From positions 1-64,000 of the forward strand of contig DXFU01000057.1 of the NCBI GenBank assembly GCA_019114305.1: a stretch of DNA of 64,000 nt, given 5' to 3'. The notes beneath the pieces are model-generated. The model did not search any database. It was not told the DNA's origin and saw nothing but the letters and a program-made list of their open reading frames with translations. The translations under genes were made by a program, and so were the position numbers. How positions within the stretch are numbered: the first letter of the stretch is position 1; each line of letters opens with the position of its first letter. This DNA comes from Candidatus Hungatella pullicola. GTDB taxonomy: Bacteria > Bacillota > Clostridia > Lachnospirales > Lachnospiraceae. Shown piece by piece: positions 17,520 to 28,023 of this stretch.

Positions 17520-17688
17520 ATTCACTTTTCTTCGCACCAAAATAAAGCTGGTTATTGGCCAACTATATTTCCCTTTCTTTTCATCCAACTGTTTTCTGAT
17601 TTTCTGTACGATAAAACAAACTGTCAGATTCCGTCTCTTCACTTCATCTGACAGCCGTCACTCAGAACTTTCTATCCCTGTATCCCGT

Positions 17689-17949
17689 TTACTTCAGCTT
17701 AGTATCAATGTATACTGCCATAAGCTCTTCCAGAATCTCATCCCGTTCTACTTTCATAATAAGGCTTCTGGCGTTCTTGTGGCTGGTAATATAGGTAGGA
17801 TCCCCGGACATAATATAGCCCACAATCTGGTTGATGGGATTATACCCCTTCTCTGTCAGGGCAATATAGACCTGCTCCAGAACCTGGCTCACGTCCAGCT
17901 TATTCTCCTGTACTGTATTAAAAAATTGTGTGTTATGAATATCGCCCAT
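17689..17949 (-). CDS. ireB: IreB family regulatory phosphoprotein
   Basis: This protein of about 86 residues matches IreB (formerly DUF965/YrzL): NTQFFNTVQENKLDVSQVLEQVY, then GYNPINQIVGYIMSGDPTYITSH and NARSLIMKVERDEILEELM. In Enterococcus faecalis IreB is a substrate of the IreK Ser/Thr kinase and dampens cephalosporin resistance. The ATG at 17949 is preferred over a GTG at 17958, which lies directly on the AAAGGAC ribosome site. It heads the ruvX-DUF1292-fur-RNase J block; alaS, the usual upstream neighbour, is absent here and mtaB is found instead. Confidence 0.9.
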   Translation of the reverse strand: MGDIHNTQFFNTVQENKLDVSQVLEQVYIALTEKGYNPINQIVGYIMSGDPTYITSHKNARSLIMKVERDEILEELMAVYIDTKLK

Positions 17950-17979
17950 GTCTATCACGTCCTTTAACTGTTCTTCTCT

Positions 17980-18008
17980 ATTCTAAACCAAAATCAGTAT
18001 TTCGGCAA
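17980..18008 (-). promoter_or_regulatory. sigma-A promoter of the ireB block
   Basis: On the minus strand TTGCCG (18003-18008) and TAGAAT (17980-17985) are separated by 17 bp, about 30 bases before the ireB start. No terminator is evident between mtaB and this promoter. Confidence 0.6.
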
Positions 18009-18021
18009 GGAAAAATTATAA

Positions 18022-19356
18022 TTACTTTCGTCTGCCTTCATTCTCAACACTGCAAAGCACAATTTCATCGTTAAGCATTTCTGTAAGAACGCCCGTTATC
18101 ATGGTTCCCTTGGCGTCAGAACCGCAGGGAGCTGCTACCTTCACATACTCTCTGGTATGTCCCAGCATGTACGTGACGCCGTTCCACTGAAACGGCTCTT
18201 CCAGAAGAATGGTCTCTTTTTTGCCAATGAAACTTTTTCTGTACTCCAGAGACATCTTTTGTTCCAGCTCCAGAAGCACTCCGCTTCTTACATTCTTCAC
18301 CTGCTCCGGAATCTGATTTTCCATAGAAGCAGCTCTGGTTCCCTCTCTTTTCGAATATTTAAAGACATGCATCTCATAAAAATGCACTTTTTCCAGGAAT
18401 TTTTTTGTAATCTCAAATTCCTCCTCTGTCTCTCCCGGGAAACCGACGATCACATCTGTGGTAATAGCCGGATTTTCAAAATATTTTCTCAAAATACGGC
18501 AGCCTTCCAAGTATTCTTCCGTTGTATAGCGGCGTTTCATCCGCTTTAAAGTTTCATCACATCCGCTTTGAAGCGACAGATGGAAATGCGGGCAAAATTT
18601 TGGAAGCTGTGACAGCGCTTTGGCAAACTCCTCTGTAATAATTCTTGGCTCAAGAGAACCCAAACGGATTCTCTCAATTCCCTGAATCCCATGTACCCCC
18701 TCTATCAGTTCCAAAAGGCCTGTTTTTTCCTCTTCCAAATCCAGCCCATAGGAGCTTAAATGGATTCCCGTAAGCACCACCTCCTGGTAGCCGGCCTGTG
18801 ACAGCTGTCTGATCTCCTCCCATACTTCTTCCGGCATTCTGCTGCGAACCCGGCCTCTGGTATATGGAATGATACAGTAGCTGCAGAATTGATTGCATCC
18901 ATCCTGAACTTTTATGAAAGCTCTGGTGTGATCTGCTATTTTGCGGATGGAAAGCTTTTCATATTCCCTTGTCTTTCCAATTTCAATCACCCGCTCCATC
19001 TTTCCATTGCCGCAGGAAAAATATTCCTCCAGCATTTGCGGAAGTTCCGCCTTCTTATTATTTCCGATAATCAGGTCTACCGCCCCGTCCTTTTTCAGTT
19101 CCTCTCCTGCTGACTGCACATAGCAGCCCGCCGCTACTACCACAGCAGAAGGATTCAGCTTTTTCGCCCGGTGAAGCATCTGTCTGGATTTGCGGTCAGC
19201 AATATTGGTCACAGAACAGGTATTTATAATATACACATCCGCGGCCTGATTAAAAGGTACAATTTCATATCCTGCCTCTTCCAAAAGCTGCTGCATAGCT
19301 TCTGTCTCATAGGCGTTTACTTTACAGCCCAGGTTGTGCAGTGCTGCTTTTCTCAT
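18022..19356 (-). CDS. mtaB: tRNA t6A37 methylthiotransferase MtaB
   Basis: This radical-SAM enzyme adds a methylthio group to N6-threonylcarbamoyladenosine at tRNA position 37. It has the N-terminal UPF0004 domain with Fe-S cysteines (LGCKVNAYE, NTCSV, AAGCYVQ) and the radical-SAM triad in CNQFCSYC. It ends with a TRAM-like domain. The N-terminal HNLGCKVN is diagnostic of the MtaB branch rather than MiaB or RimO. The start at 19356 follows GGAGAGAG; the open frame continues to 19404. It is divergent from the HPr-like gene and heads no obvious operon except possible read-through into ireB. Confidence 0.94.
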   Translation of the reverse strand: MRKAALHNLGCKVNAYETEAMQQLLEEAGYEIVPFNQAADVYIINTCSVTNIADRKSRQMLHRAKKLNPSAVVVAAGCYVQSAGEELKKDGAVDLIIGNNKKAELPQMLEEYFSCGNGKMERVIEIGKTREYEKLSIRKIADHTRAFIKVQDGCNQFCSYCIIPYTRGRVRSRMPEEVWEEIRQLSQAGYQEVVLTGIHLSSYGLDLEEEKTGLLELIEGVHGIQGIERIRLGSLEPRIITEEFAKALSQLPKFCPHFHLSLQSGCDETLKRMKRRYTTEEYLEGCRILRKYFENPAITTDVIVGFPGETEEEFEITKKFLEKVHFYEMHVFKYSKREGTRAASMENQIPEQVKNVRSGVLLELEQKMSLEYRKSFIGKKETILLEEPFQWNGVTYMLGHTREYVKVAAPCGSDAKGTMITGVLTEMLNDEIVLCSVENEGRRK

Positions 19357-19403
19357 TTTCTCTCTCCAATCTGAATAAACCGAATATTTATCTAATTTTA
19401 CCA

Positions 19404-19430
19404 TTGACTTTTATATAATTAACCTATAGT
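19404..19430 (+). promoter_or_regulatory. putative promoter of the HPr-like gene
   Basis: TTGACT (19404-19409) and TATAGT (19425-19430) lie on the plus strand with a short 15-bp spacer, about 60 bases before the HPr-like ATG. Confidence 0.5.
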
Positions 19431-19493
19431 ATTAACTTGAAAACGACGGGAAGTGGTATTCCCTGACAAAAAGAACTCAAGGAGGTTTTTCTT

Positions 19494-19727
19494 ATGAAAA
19501 CTGTTCGCATTTCTCTGAACTCTATTGACAAAGTAAAATCCTTTGTAAATGATTTGACAAAATTCGACACTGACTTTGATTTAGTATCCGGCAGATATGT
19601 CATTGATGCCAAATCCATCATGGGTATTTTCAGCCTGGATTTATCCAAGCCAATTGATCTGAATATCCATGCTGAGAGCAATGTAGACGACATTTTACAT
19701 ACACTGGCTCCATATATTGTTGACTAA
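19494..19727 (+). CDS. HPr-like protein without the active-site histidine
   Basis: This 77-residue protein aligns with the HPr fold: FDTDFDLVSGRYVIDAKSIMGIFSLDL corresponds to the region around Ser46, with Ser41 here in KSIMGIFSL. The region that should read GIHARPA (His15) is SIDKVKSFV, so it cannot take phosphate from enzyme I. This is the arrangement of Crh-type regulators, which act only through serine phosphorylation by HPr kinase, but here His15 and its surrounding motif are entirely gone. AAGGAGG precedes the ATG and an intrinsic terminator follows, so it is a single-gene plus-strand unit among minus-strand genes. A regulatory role is inference. Confidence 0.82.
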   Translation: MKTVRISLNSIDKVKSFVNDLTKFDTDFDLVSGRYVIDAKSIMGIFSLDLSKPIDLNIHAESNVDDILHTLAPYIVD

Positions 19728-19740
19728 TCGCCTACTCAGA

Positions 19741-19778
19741 AAAGCTTCCGAAGCCTTTGGATTCGGAAGCTTTTTTTG
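19741..19778 (+). terminator. terminator of the HPr-like gene
   Basis: A 12-bp perfect stem (19741-19752 with 19762-19773) is followed by a run of seven Ts. It lies 14 bases after the stop codon. Confidence 0.92.
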
Positions 19779-19815
19779 CCTCAAAGGCAGGTCTGTTCCA
19801 AAAAGAGCAGATCCA

Positions 19816-20994
19816 TTAACACCAGATTTTCTCTACAGTATTAACTGCAGTTTCTACCAGCTCATCAATTCTTTCCTTAAGATTCTCCTCAGACCGCTCA
19901 ATCATCTTAAGATTGGGCTTTGTCACCGGATGTTTTGCCACGAAAATGGTACAGCAGTCCTCAAAAGGCTGAACAGAAGTCTCATAGGTACCGATTTTCT
20001 CCGACACATCTACGATTTCCTGTTTATCAAAACCGATTACCGGACGGAATACAGGCATCGTACAAGCCGCGTCTGTAGCAGCCAGAGACTGCATGGTCTG
20101 AGAAGCCACCTGACCGATGCTTTCACCGGTAATAAGCCCCATAGCGCCGCTTTCCTTGGCAAGGCGCTCCGCAATCCGCATCATATACCGTCTCATAATA
20201 ATGGTCAATTCTTCGTGAGGGCACTGATCATAAATATACAGCTGAATGTCTGTAAAATTCACTATATGAAGACGAATGGGCCCGGAATATCTGGACACCA
20301 GTTTTGCCAGGTCAATTACTTTCTGCTTAGCTCTGTCACTGGTGTATGGCGGTGCATGGAAGTAGACCGCCTCTATCTTCACTCCTCTTTTTGCAATCAT
20401 ATAGCCTGCCACCGGACTGTCAATTCCTCCGGATAAAAGAAGCATGGCTTTTCCGTTGGTTCCCACCGGCATTCCTCCAGGTCCGGGAATAACCCTGGAG
20501 TAAATATTGATTCTGCTTCTTACCTCCACATGAAGAAGCACCTGAGGATTATGAACATCTACCTTGGTGTCAGGAAAACGGGTGAGAATCACCTCTCCCA
20601 GATCCCGGTTGATCTGTTCAGAAGTAACAGGATATTTTTTATTTCCTCTTCTGGCAAATACTTTAAATGTGAAGTGCTTGTCCTCATAAACCTCATCTAC
20701 ATACTTTGCCACCTGCTCCTTCAGATCCTCGTAGCCATTGTCATCCACCTGGACCATGGGACAGATTGCCGCGATACCGAAAATTTTCTGCAGCGCATCT
20801 ACTGTCTCATCAAAATCGTACTCTCCTTCTGCTGTGGCGTAAATTCGTCCTGATTCTTTGGTAACAGTAAATTCTCCCTCTACTCTTTTTAAAGCATGGC
20901 GGATATGAGTTACCAGGGCATCCTCAAAAAGATAGCGGTTCTTCCCTTTTACGCCGATTTCCGCGTACTTTATTAAAAACGACTTATATTGCAT
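19816..20994 (-). CDS. thiI: tRNA 4-thiouridine synthase ThiI
   Basis: ThiI adenylates U8 of tRNA and inserts sulfur to form 4-thiouridine; it can also feed thiamine thiazole synthesis. The 392 residues contain the N-terminal ferredoxin-like and THUMP domains and the PP-loop motif LLSGGIDSPVAGY. The sequence ends at the adenylation domain, so there is no rhodanese extension as in E. coli. That short form is typical of Firmicutes and relies on a dedicated cysteine desulfurase, which is the adjacent upstream gene (gap 16 bases). The start follows AAAGGAA. Confidence 0.96.
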   Translation of the reverse strand: MQYKSFLIKYAEIGVKGKNRYLFEDALVTHIRHALKRVEGEFTVTKESGRIYATAEGEYDFDETVDALQKIFGIAAICPMVQVDDNGYEDLKEQVAKYVDEVYEDKHFTFKVFARRGNKKYPVTSEQINRDLGEVILTRFPDTKVDVHNPQVLLHVEVRSRINIYSRVIPGPGGMPVGTNGKAMLLLSGGIDSPVAGYMIAKRGVKIEAVYFHAPPYTSDRAKQKVIDLAKLVSRYSGPIRLHIVNFTDIQLYIYDQCPHEELTIIMRRYMMRIAERLAKESGAMGLITGESIGQVASQTMQSLAATDAACTMPVFRPVIGFDKQEIVDVSEKIGTYETSVQPFEDCCTIFVAKHPVTKPNLKMIERSEENLKERIDELVETAVNTVEKIWC

Positions 20995-21010
20995 ATAGAA
21001 TTCCTTTCAT

Positions 21011-22165
21011 TTATCCCCGCTGATACCGTCTCAGAACCGGCAGCAGCTGTTTCAGTGTTTCAATACAGTAATCGATCTCTTCCTTTGTGTTAAATATACT
21101 GAAGCTGAATCGAATGGTGGAGTCCAAAAGCTCCGGCTTTACACCGATTCCCTTTAAGGTTCCGCTGATAGCCGGGTGATTGGAAGAACAGGCTGAACCT
21201 GAGGACACATAAATTCCCTTATCCTCCAGGGCGTGAAGCAGAACCTCGCTTCGGCAGCCCCCAAAGCTGGCACTGACAATCTGCGGAGCCGATTCCTCTC
21301 CCCGATAGCTGTTAACCGTACAGCCTTCAATTTCTCCCAGACGCTCAATCATATAATCCTTCAGATCACAGATTTGTTTTACCTTTTCACTGTGATTGGT
21401 ATACATCTCCTTGGCTGCCGCTCCCAGTCCCCCTATTCCGGGAACATTCTCCGTGCCGGAGCGAAGGCCCCTCTGCTGTCCGCCGCCGTATATAAGCGGT
21501 CTGATCTTTACCTTTTCGTCAATATACAGAAATCCTGTGCCCTTTGGAGCGTGAATCTTATGACCGCTGACAGACAAAAGATCAATTCCCTGTTTCTTAG
21601 GACGGATTGCATATTTCCCGTAGGCCTGGATAGCATCTACATGAAATACAGTTTGGGGATTATGCTGCTTTACAATTTTGCTGATTTCCTCTATCGGCTC
21701 CACTGCCCCCACCTCGTTGTTCACGTACATAACCGAAACCAAAATAGTCTCAGGCCTTAACGCTTCCTTCATCTCCTCCAGACTGATGTGCCCTCTGGAA
21801 TCCACAGAAAGAAAGGTCACTTCAAATCCCTGTTCCTCCAGGTATATCAAAGGGTTGTATACGGAAGGATGTTCAATCTTGGTACTGATAATATGGTTTC
21901 CTCTCCGTCTGTTTGCCATGGCGGTCTCAATGAGAGCCATATTATTGGATTCGGAGCCTCCTGATGTAAAGACAATCTCCTTAGGAGATACCTTTAAAGT
22001 GGAGGCAATAATCTCCGCCGCTTTTTTTACATACTGTTCTGCTTCCATCCCTTTTCTGTGTCGGGCGGATGGATTTCCATAGTCCTCCGTCATCAGCTTA
22101 ACAACAATGTCCTTCACAGAGTCCAAAACCTTTGTGGTAGCCGAATTATCAAAATATACTTCCAT
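21011..22165 (-). CDS. cysteine desulfurase (IscS/NifS family), partner of ThiI
   Basis: This PLP enzyme of 384 residues takes sulfur from cysteine to form a persulfide. It has the N-terminal YFDNSATTKV, the PLP lysine in SVSGHKIHAPKGTGFLY and the catalytic cysteine loop GSACSSNHPAISGTLKG. The adjacent thiI gene lacks a rhodanese domain, so this protein probably serves as its sulfur donor, as NifZ does in B. subtilis; no iscU or suf genes are nearby. GGAGG precedes the ATG. It sits downstream of rsmE with a 28-base gap. Confidence 0.95.
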   Translation of the reverse strand: MEVYFDNSATTKVLDSVKDIVVKLMTEDYGNPSARHRKGMEAEQYVKKAAEIIASTLKVSPKEIVFTSGGSESNNMALIETAMANRRRGNHIISTKIEHPSVYNPLIYLEEQGFEVTFLSVDSRGHISLEEMKEALRPETILVSVMYVNNEVGAVEPIEEISKIVKQHNPQTVFHVDAIQAYGKYAIRPKKQGIDLLSVSGHKIHAPKGTGFLYIDEKVKIRPLIYGGGQQRGLRSGTENVPGIGGLGAAAKEMYTNHSEKVKQICDLKDYMIERLGEIEGCTVNSYRGEESAPQIVSASFGGCRSEVLLHALEDKGIYVSSGSACSSNHPAISGTLKGIGVKPELLDSTIRFSFSIFNTKEEIDYCIETLKQLLPVLRRYQRG

Positions 22166-22193
22166 TTTTCCTCCATATGCGGCCGCAGCCAGG

Positions 22194-22931
22194 CTAATTC
22201 TCCAGCTGAAACATGAGAACAGACAAAACTGCCATTCCCGCGGTCTCAGTTCTCAGAATCCGCCTGCCCAGAGTAATGGGAACTGCTCCCATCTCCCTGG
22301 CCGCTGTAATTTCCTCTTCTTCAAATCCACCTTCCGGGCCAATAAAAATTCCTACCGTCATCCCCGGCTGAATTTTCTGCAGTATCTCCTTTGTCTCCTT
22401 CATTCCTTCCTGATGTTCAAAGGGAATGAGGGCCATATCCATCTTGCCGGCTTCTTTTAACGCCTGAGCAAAGCCTGTCACCGGACTGATCTCAGGAATG
22501 ATCCTTCTTCCCGACTGCTTGGCCGCACTTTCAGATACCGCCTGCCAACGGCGCCGCTTGGACTCCTCCTTTTTGGCATCCAGCTTCACTACCGTTCTTT
22601 TGGTTTCCACAGGGACAATCCTGTATGCTCCCAGTTCCACAGCCTTCTGGATAATCCACTCCATCTTATCGCTTTTAGGCAGTCCCTGGTACAAAACCAG
22701 CCTTCCTGGAAGTTCTGTTGTGTCTTCCTCCTTAAAAAGGATAGCAGCCTCCACTGCCTGGCTGGTAAGACGTTCTATCCTGCAGCGGTAGTCTTCTCCG
22801 CTGCCGCTGCTGACAAGAATCTCCTCTCCCGGATGCATCCGAAGGACATTTTTCATATGATTCACATCTGAACCTGTTATGATAACAGAATCTGCCCCAA
22901 TCTGTTCCCCGCTTACAAAAAAATGATACAT
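22194..22931 (-). CDS. rsmE: 16S rRNA m3U1498 methyltransferase RsmE
   Basis: RsmE is a SPOUT-fold enzyme that methylates N3 of U1498 in 16S rRNA. Its 245 residues contain an N-terminal PUA-like part (MYHFFVSGEQIG; NHMKNVLRMHPGEEI) and the C-terminal knot region with GIFIGPEGGFEEEEI and LGRRILRTETA. It lies four bases after prmA, the usual Firmicute pairing. Confidence 0.95.
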   Translation of the reverse strand: MYHFFVSGEQIGADSVIITGSDVNHMKNVLRMHPGEEILVSSGSGEDYRCRIERLTSQAVEAAILFKEEDTTELPGRLVLYQGLPKSDKMEWIIQKAVELGAYRIVPVETKRTVVKLDAKKEESKRRRWQAVSESAAKQSGRRIIPEISPVTGFAQALKEAGKMDMALIPFEHQEGMKETKEILQKIQPGMTVGIFIGPEGGFEEEEITAAREMGAVPITLGRRILRTETAGMAVLSVLMFQLEN

Positions 22932-22935
22932 AGCC

Positions 22936-23892
22936 TTACCGCTTTCTCACTGTAATAGATACCCAATCATTCTGTCTGGTAACTTCTACCAGCTCAAAAG
23001 CAGGGTTTTCCTTAAAGGCATCCAAAACTGCCTGTTCCTTTGTGTTGATAATTCCCGATGTAATAAAAATTCCGCCTGTTTTCAGATGTACAGCGATTTC
23101 TCTCTGGAGAGGGATAATAACATCTGCCAGAATATTGGCAACCGCCAGGTCATATGATTCGTATCCCACCTGATCCTGTACCTGTTTATCATCAATAATA
23201 TTTCCCTGAATGACCGTAAAACTTTCAGAAGAAATATCATTGGCCTCCATATTCTCCCCCACTGCCGTAATGGCATTCTCATCCAGGTCTGTTCCCAGCA
23301 CCTGTTCTGCCCCCAGCTTCAAAGCAGTAATCCCAAGAATTCCGCTTCCTGTTCCTACATCCAAAAGCACAGTCTGATCTGTCACATACTTTTTCAGCTG
23401 ACGAATGCAGAGCTGAGTGGTCTCATGCTGTCCGGTTCCAAACGCGGTTCCCGGATCAATCTGAATAAGCAGTTTGTCCTTATGCTCCTGCGGAATGTCC
23501 TCCCAGGTGGGTTTAATGAGAATGTCGTCTACAGTAAAGGGCTTAAAATATTCCTTCCAGTTGTTAATCCAGTCCTTATCCTCAGTCTCCCCGCAGACAA
23601 TGGTTCTCTCTCCAAGATCTGCAAACTGAGCCAGCTCATCAAGGCCCTCTTCCACCTTTTTAAGAATCTCCTCTGTATTCACATCGTCATCTAAGTAAAA
23701 GCTTACCTTTGCCACTCCGTTATCCGGGGGAAGCTCCGGAAGAATGTCTATAAACATCCCCTTTGTTTCTGCCTCTGTCAGAGGAACATTATCCTCAATT
23801 TCAATTCCCTCAATTCCAATCTCGTCAAACATACTGCTGACCAGATCCACCGCCTCTGTGGTTGTAGTCAGGGTAAATTTTTTCCACTTCAT
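22936..23892 (-). CDS. prmA: ribosomal protein L11 methyltransferase
   Basis: PrmA trimethylates ribosomal protein L11. The 318-residue product has the N-terminal substrate-recognition domain and a class I SAM domain with LLDVGTGSGILGITALKLGA and AVANILADVI. The DPGTAFGTGQHETT stretch before it is diagnostic of PrmA. The frame is open to 23952, but the start at 23892 gives the family N-terminus (MKWKKFTLTT), with an AAGGA site about 11 bases upstream. A promoter at 24027-24055 makes it independent of the dnaJ terminator; it heads the prmA-rsmE-desulfurase-thiI run. Confidence 0.95.
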   Translation of the reverse strand: MKWKKFTLTTTTEAVDLVSSMFDEIGIEGIEIEDNVPLTEAETKGMFIDILPELPPDNGVAKVSFYLDDDVNTEEILKKVEEGLDELAQFADLGERTIVCGETEDKDWINNWKEYFKPFTVDDILIKPTWEDIPQEHKDKLLIQIDPGTAFGTGQHETTQLCIRQLKKYVTDQTVLLDVGTGSGILGITALKLGAEQVLGTDLDENAITAVGENMEANDISSESFTVIQGNIIDDKQVQDQVGYESYDLAVANILADVIIPLQREIAVHLKTGGIFITSGIINTKEQAVLDAFKENPAFELVEVTRQNDWVSITVRKR

Positions 23893-24026
23893 ATTCCGTT
23901 CAATCCTTCCCAATTCTGTTTTTTGTATCTGAGCATTCCGCTGATACATCAAAATCTTAACTGCTGATTTTACTTCTCACGTTCTTTTTCTCCCTGCATA
24001 TGGAAGGCCGGAGAAAACCTCATGTT

Positions 24027-24055
24027 ATCATAGCATAGATTAAAGCCGGTTGCAA
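24027..24055 (-). promoter_or_regulatory. sigma-A promoter of the prmA-rsmE run
   Basis: TTGCAA (24050-24055) and TATGAT (24027-24032) lie 17 bp apart on the minus strand. They come immediately after the dnaJ terminator in the direction of transcription. Confidence 0.65.
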
Positions 24056-24061
24056 TATAAA

Positions 24062-24098
24062 AAGCCGCCAAGATCCATCTCATAAGATCTTGACGGCT
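24062..24098 (-). terminator. terminator of the dnaK-dnaJ transcript
   Basis: A 13-14 bp stem with a G-U pair (24062-24075 with 24086-24098) lies about 23 bases after the dnaJ stop codon. On the minus strand it is followed by TTTTT. Confidence 0.88.
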
Positions 24099-24120
24099 GT
24101 CTGCCGGTGTATTTAACCAA

Positions 24121-25254
24121 TTATTTGAAAAAGCCTTTCTTTTTATGCTTTTCCTCTGTATAAACTCCGCCCATGGCTTCGTCAAATTTTCTCAGGGCCT
24201 CCTTCTGGGCTTCGTTCAGCCGCTCCGGCACCTGAACAACCAAAGTGACGAAGTGATCGCCCCGAACGGCGCGGTTCCTCAGTGACGGTACGCCCTTGCC
24301 CTTCAGACGGATCTTTGTATCGGTCTGAGTTCCTGGCTTCACATCATACTCTACCTCTCCGTCTACAGTCTTAATACGGATAGGACCGCCCAATGCCGCT
24401 TTGGCAAAGGAAATGGGCACAGTGGAATAAATGCTTGTGTCCTGGCGTTTAAAGATAGGATGACTGGATACAACTGCCTCCACCAGAAGGTCTCCTCTCT
24501 CTCCGCCGTTAGTTCCCGGTTCACCTGCTCCTGCCAGCCGAACGCTCTGTCCGTTGTCAATTCCCGCCGGAATATTTACTTTAAATTTCTTTCGTCTGGT
24601 CACATAGCCGGTTCCATAACAGTCCGGACATTTTTCCTTAATAATCTTACCGGTACCGCGGCAGTCCGGACAGGTCTGAACATTCTGCACCTGTCCAAAG
24701 AAAGACTGCTGAGTATACATAATCTTTCCTTTTCCGTTACATTTCGGACAGGTAACAGGACTGGTGCCTGCCTTAGCTCCTGTTCCGTGACAGGAAGCAC
24801 ATTCTTCTTTGTAATTTATCTCGATTTCCTTCTCACAGCCGAAAATCGCTTCCTCAAAGGTGATTCGGATGCTGGTTCTTACATTGGCTCCGCGGGATGG
24901 ACCATTGTAACGAGTACTGCTTCTCCGTCCGCTGCCAAAAATATCTCCAAAAATATCTCCGAAAATATCTCCCATATCCGCGCCGGAAAAATCAAAACCG
25001 CCAAAGCCGCCGGCACCGCCGCTTCCATCAAAAGCCGCTGATCCAAACTGATCATACTGGCGTCTCTTTTCCGGATCGCTTAAGACACTGTAAGCTTCTG
25101 AGGCCTCTTTGAATTTTTCCGCAGCCACGGCATCTCCCGGGTTCGCGTCAGGATGGTATTTTTTTGCCAAAGCCCTGTAGGCCTTCTTTATGGCTGCGTC
25201 ATCTGCATCCTTGGAAACACCCAGGACTTCATAATAATCTCTTTTCTCTGCCAT
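24121..25254 (-). CDS. dnaJ: chaperone DnaJ
   Basis: DnaJ delivers unfolded proteins to DnaK and stimulates its ATPase. The 377 residues show the N-terminal J domain with [10 protein letters not shown] and a Gly/Phe-rich linker ([19 protein letters not shown] in parts). Four CxxCxGxG zinc motifs follow ([32 protein letters not shown]), then the C-terminal substrate-binding domain. It follows dnaK after a 163-base gap that holds several hairpins, including a terminator-like one, which may lower dnaJ expression relative to dnaK. Confidence 0.97.
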   Translation of the reverse strand: MAEKRDYYEVLGVSKDADDAAIKKAYRALAKKYHPDANPGDAVAAEKFKEASEAYSVLSDPEKRRQYDQFGSAAFDGSGGAGGFGGFDFSGADMGDIFGDIFGDIFGSGRRSSTRYNGPSRGANVRTSIRITFEEAIFGCEKEIEINYKEECASCHGTGAKAGTSPVTCPKCNGKGKIMYTQQSFFGQVQNVQTCPDCRGTGKIIKEKCPDCYGTGYVTRRKKFKVNIPAGIDNGQSVRLAGAGEPGTNGGERGDLLVEAVVSSHPIFKRQDTSIYSTVPISFAKAALGGPIRIKTVDGEVEYDVKPGTQTDTKIRLKGKGVPSLRNRAVRGDHFVTLVVQVPERLNEAQKEALRKFDEAMGGVYTEEKHKKKGFFK

Positions 25255-25299
25255 CTTAGGTCTGCCTTTCCATTCATAACTATAATCAAACAGGTTTTC

Positions 25300-25364
25300 C
25301 CGCCTACAGTTGGCGGTTGGCGGCCTGCGCCGCCAGTGTACATTGATCCAACGTACAACGGCGG
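25300..25364 (-). repeat. cluster of GGCGG/CCGCC inverted repeats between dnaK and dnaJ
   Basis: Three overlapping stems share the pentamer GGCGG/CCGCC. They are 25300-25304 with 25312-25316, 25318-25324 with 25329-25335 (7 bp, 4-base loop), and 25330-25334 with 25360-25364. The third is extended by TGTAC/GTACA at 25337-25341 and 25353-25357. The second and third stems use the same strand at 25330-25334 and therefore exclude each other. This could be a small interspersed palindromic element or a folded mRNA spacer. Confidence 0.6.
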
Positions 25365-25365
25365 A

Positions 25366-25393
25366 AAAAGTGCTGTATTGCTACAACACTTTT
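25366..25393 (-). terminator. terminator-like hairpin after dnaK
   Basis: A 12-bp stem with one mismatch (25366-25377 with 25382-25393, loop of 4) is followed on the minus strand by a five-T run. It lies 25 bases after the dnaK stop codon and could cause partial termination before dnaJ. Confidence 0.6.
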
Positions 25394-25417
25394 CCCCAAG
25401 TCCTGTCAACAGACATT

Positions 25418-27298
<1,881 letters not shown>

Positions 27299-27387
27299 CT
27301 ATAAATATGAACGTCTTATTTAGTTATATCTGAACTTTCCTCAGAAGAATAGATTTCTTCTTAAGAAATGGGAATGTCAGCAACCTT

Positions 27388-28023
27388 CTAGTTAGCTACC
27401 TGAACCATAGAGTGGCGAACCACAGTGTCCTTGTAAGTATATCCTTTCTGCAGTTCCTGAGCAACAATATTCTCTCCCAGGTTTTCATCCTCAATATGCA
27501 TCACAGCGTTGTGGAAGTTTGGATCAAAGGGCTGACCAACTGCCTCAATGGCTTTTACTCCGGCATCCTCCAAAGTTTTCATCAGCTGTCTGTATATCTT
27601 TTCCATTCCATCTGCAAAGGCGCTTTCCTTCTCCTCTTCAGGAACAGCTGCAAGGCCTCTCTCAAAATTGTCTACTACCGGAAGAATTTTCTCAATTATA
27701 TCCTTTGCTCCAATTTCAAACATGGCTGATTTTTCTTTTTCAGTTCTTTTTCTGTAATTATCAAACTCCGCCATGGTTCTCTGAAGTCTGTCAGTCAATT
27801 CCTCAATTTTTAAATCCTTGGAATCTTTCTTTTCCTTTTTCTTTCCGAAAAAGCCTTTTTTCTCTTCTTCAGCCTCTTCCGTTTCTTCCTGTGAAACTGA
27901 ATTCTGTGCTATTTCTTTTTCTATTTCTTTTTCCAAAGAGCTTTCTGCATCTTCCTTGAGAGCTTCTTCCACCAGCTCTTCTTCAATTCTGTCTTCTACA
28001 CTACTCAATGTTCTTCCCTTCAC
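27388..28023 (-). CDS. grpE: nucleotide exchange factor GrpE
   Basis: GrpE releases ADP from DnaK. The 211-residue product has a long acidic, Lys/Glu-rich N-terminal coiled-coil region. The GrpE core follows: LQRTMAEFDNYRKRTEKEK, DIIEKILPVVDNFERGL, then PFDPNFHNAVMHIED and LQKGYTYKDTVVRHSMVQV. The start shown is a GTG at 28023 overlapping the hrcA stop by four bases. A TTG at 28008 with GGGAAG upstream is a plausible alternative. Second gene of the hrcA operon. Confidence 0.94.
   Translation of the reverse strand: MKGRTLSSVEDRIEEELVEEALKEDAESSLEKEIEKEIAQNSVSQEETEEAEEEKKGFFGKKKEKKDSKDLKIEELTDRLQRTMAEFDNYRKRTEKEKSAMFEIGAKDIIEKILPVVDNFERGLAAVPEEEKESAFADGMEKIYRQLMKTLEDAGVKAIEAVGQPFDPNFHNAVMHIEDENLGENIVAQELQKGYTYKDTVVRHSMVQVAN

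Noticed and set aside
25188..25409. Small minus-strand open frame in the dnaK-dnaJ spacer
   Set aside because: It runs through the hairpin cluster into dnaJ in another frame, with no ribosome site.
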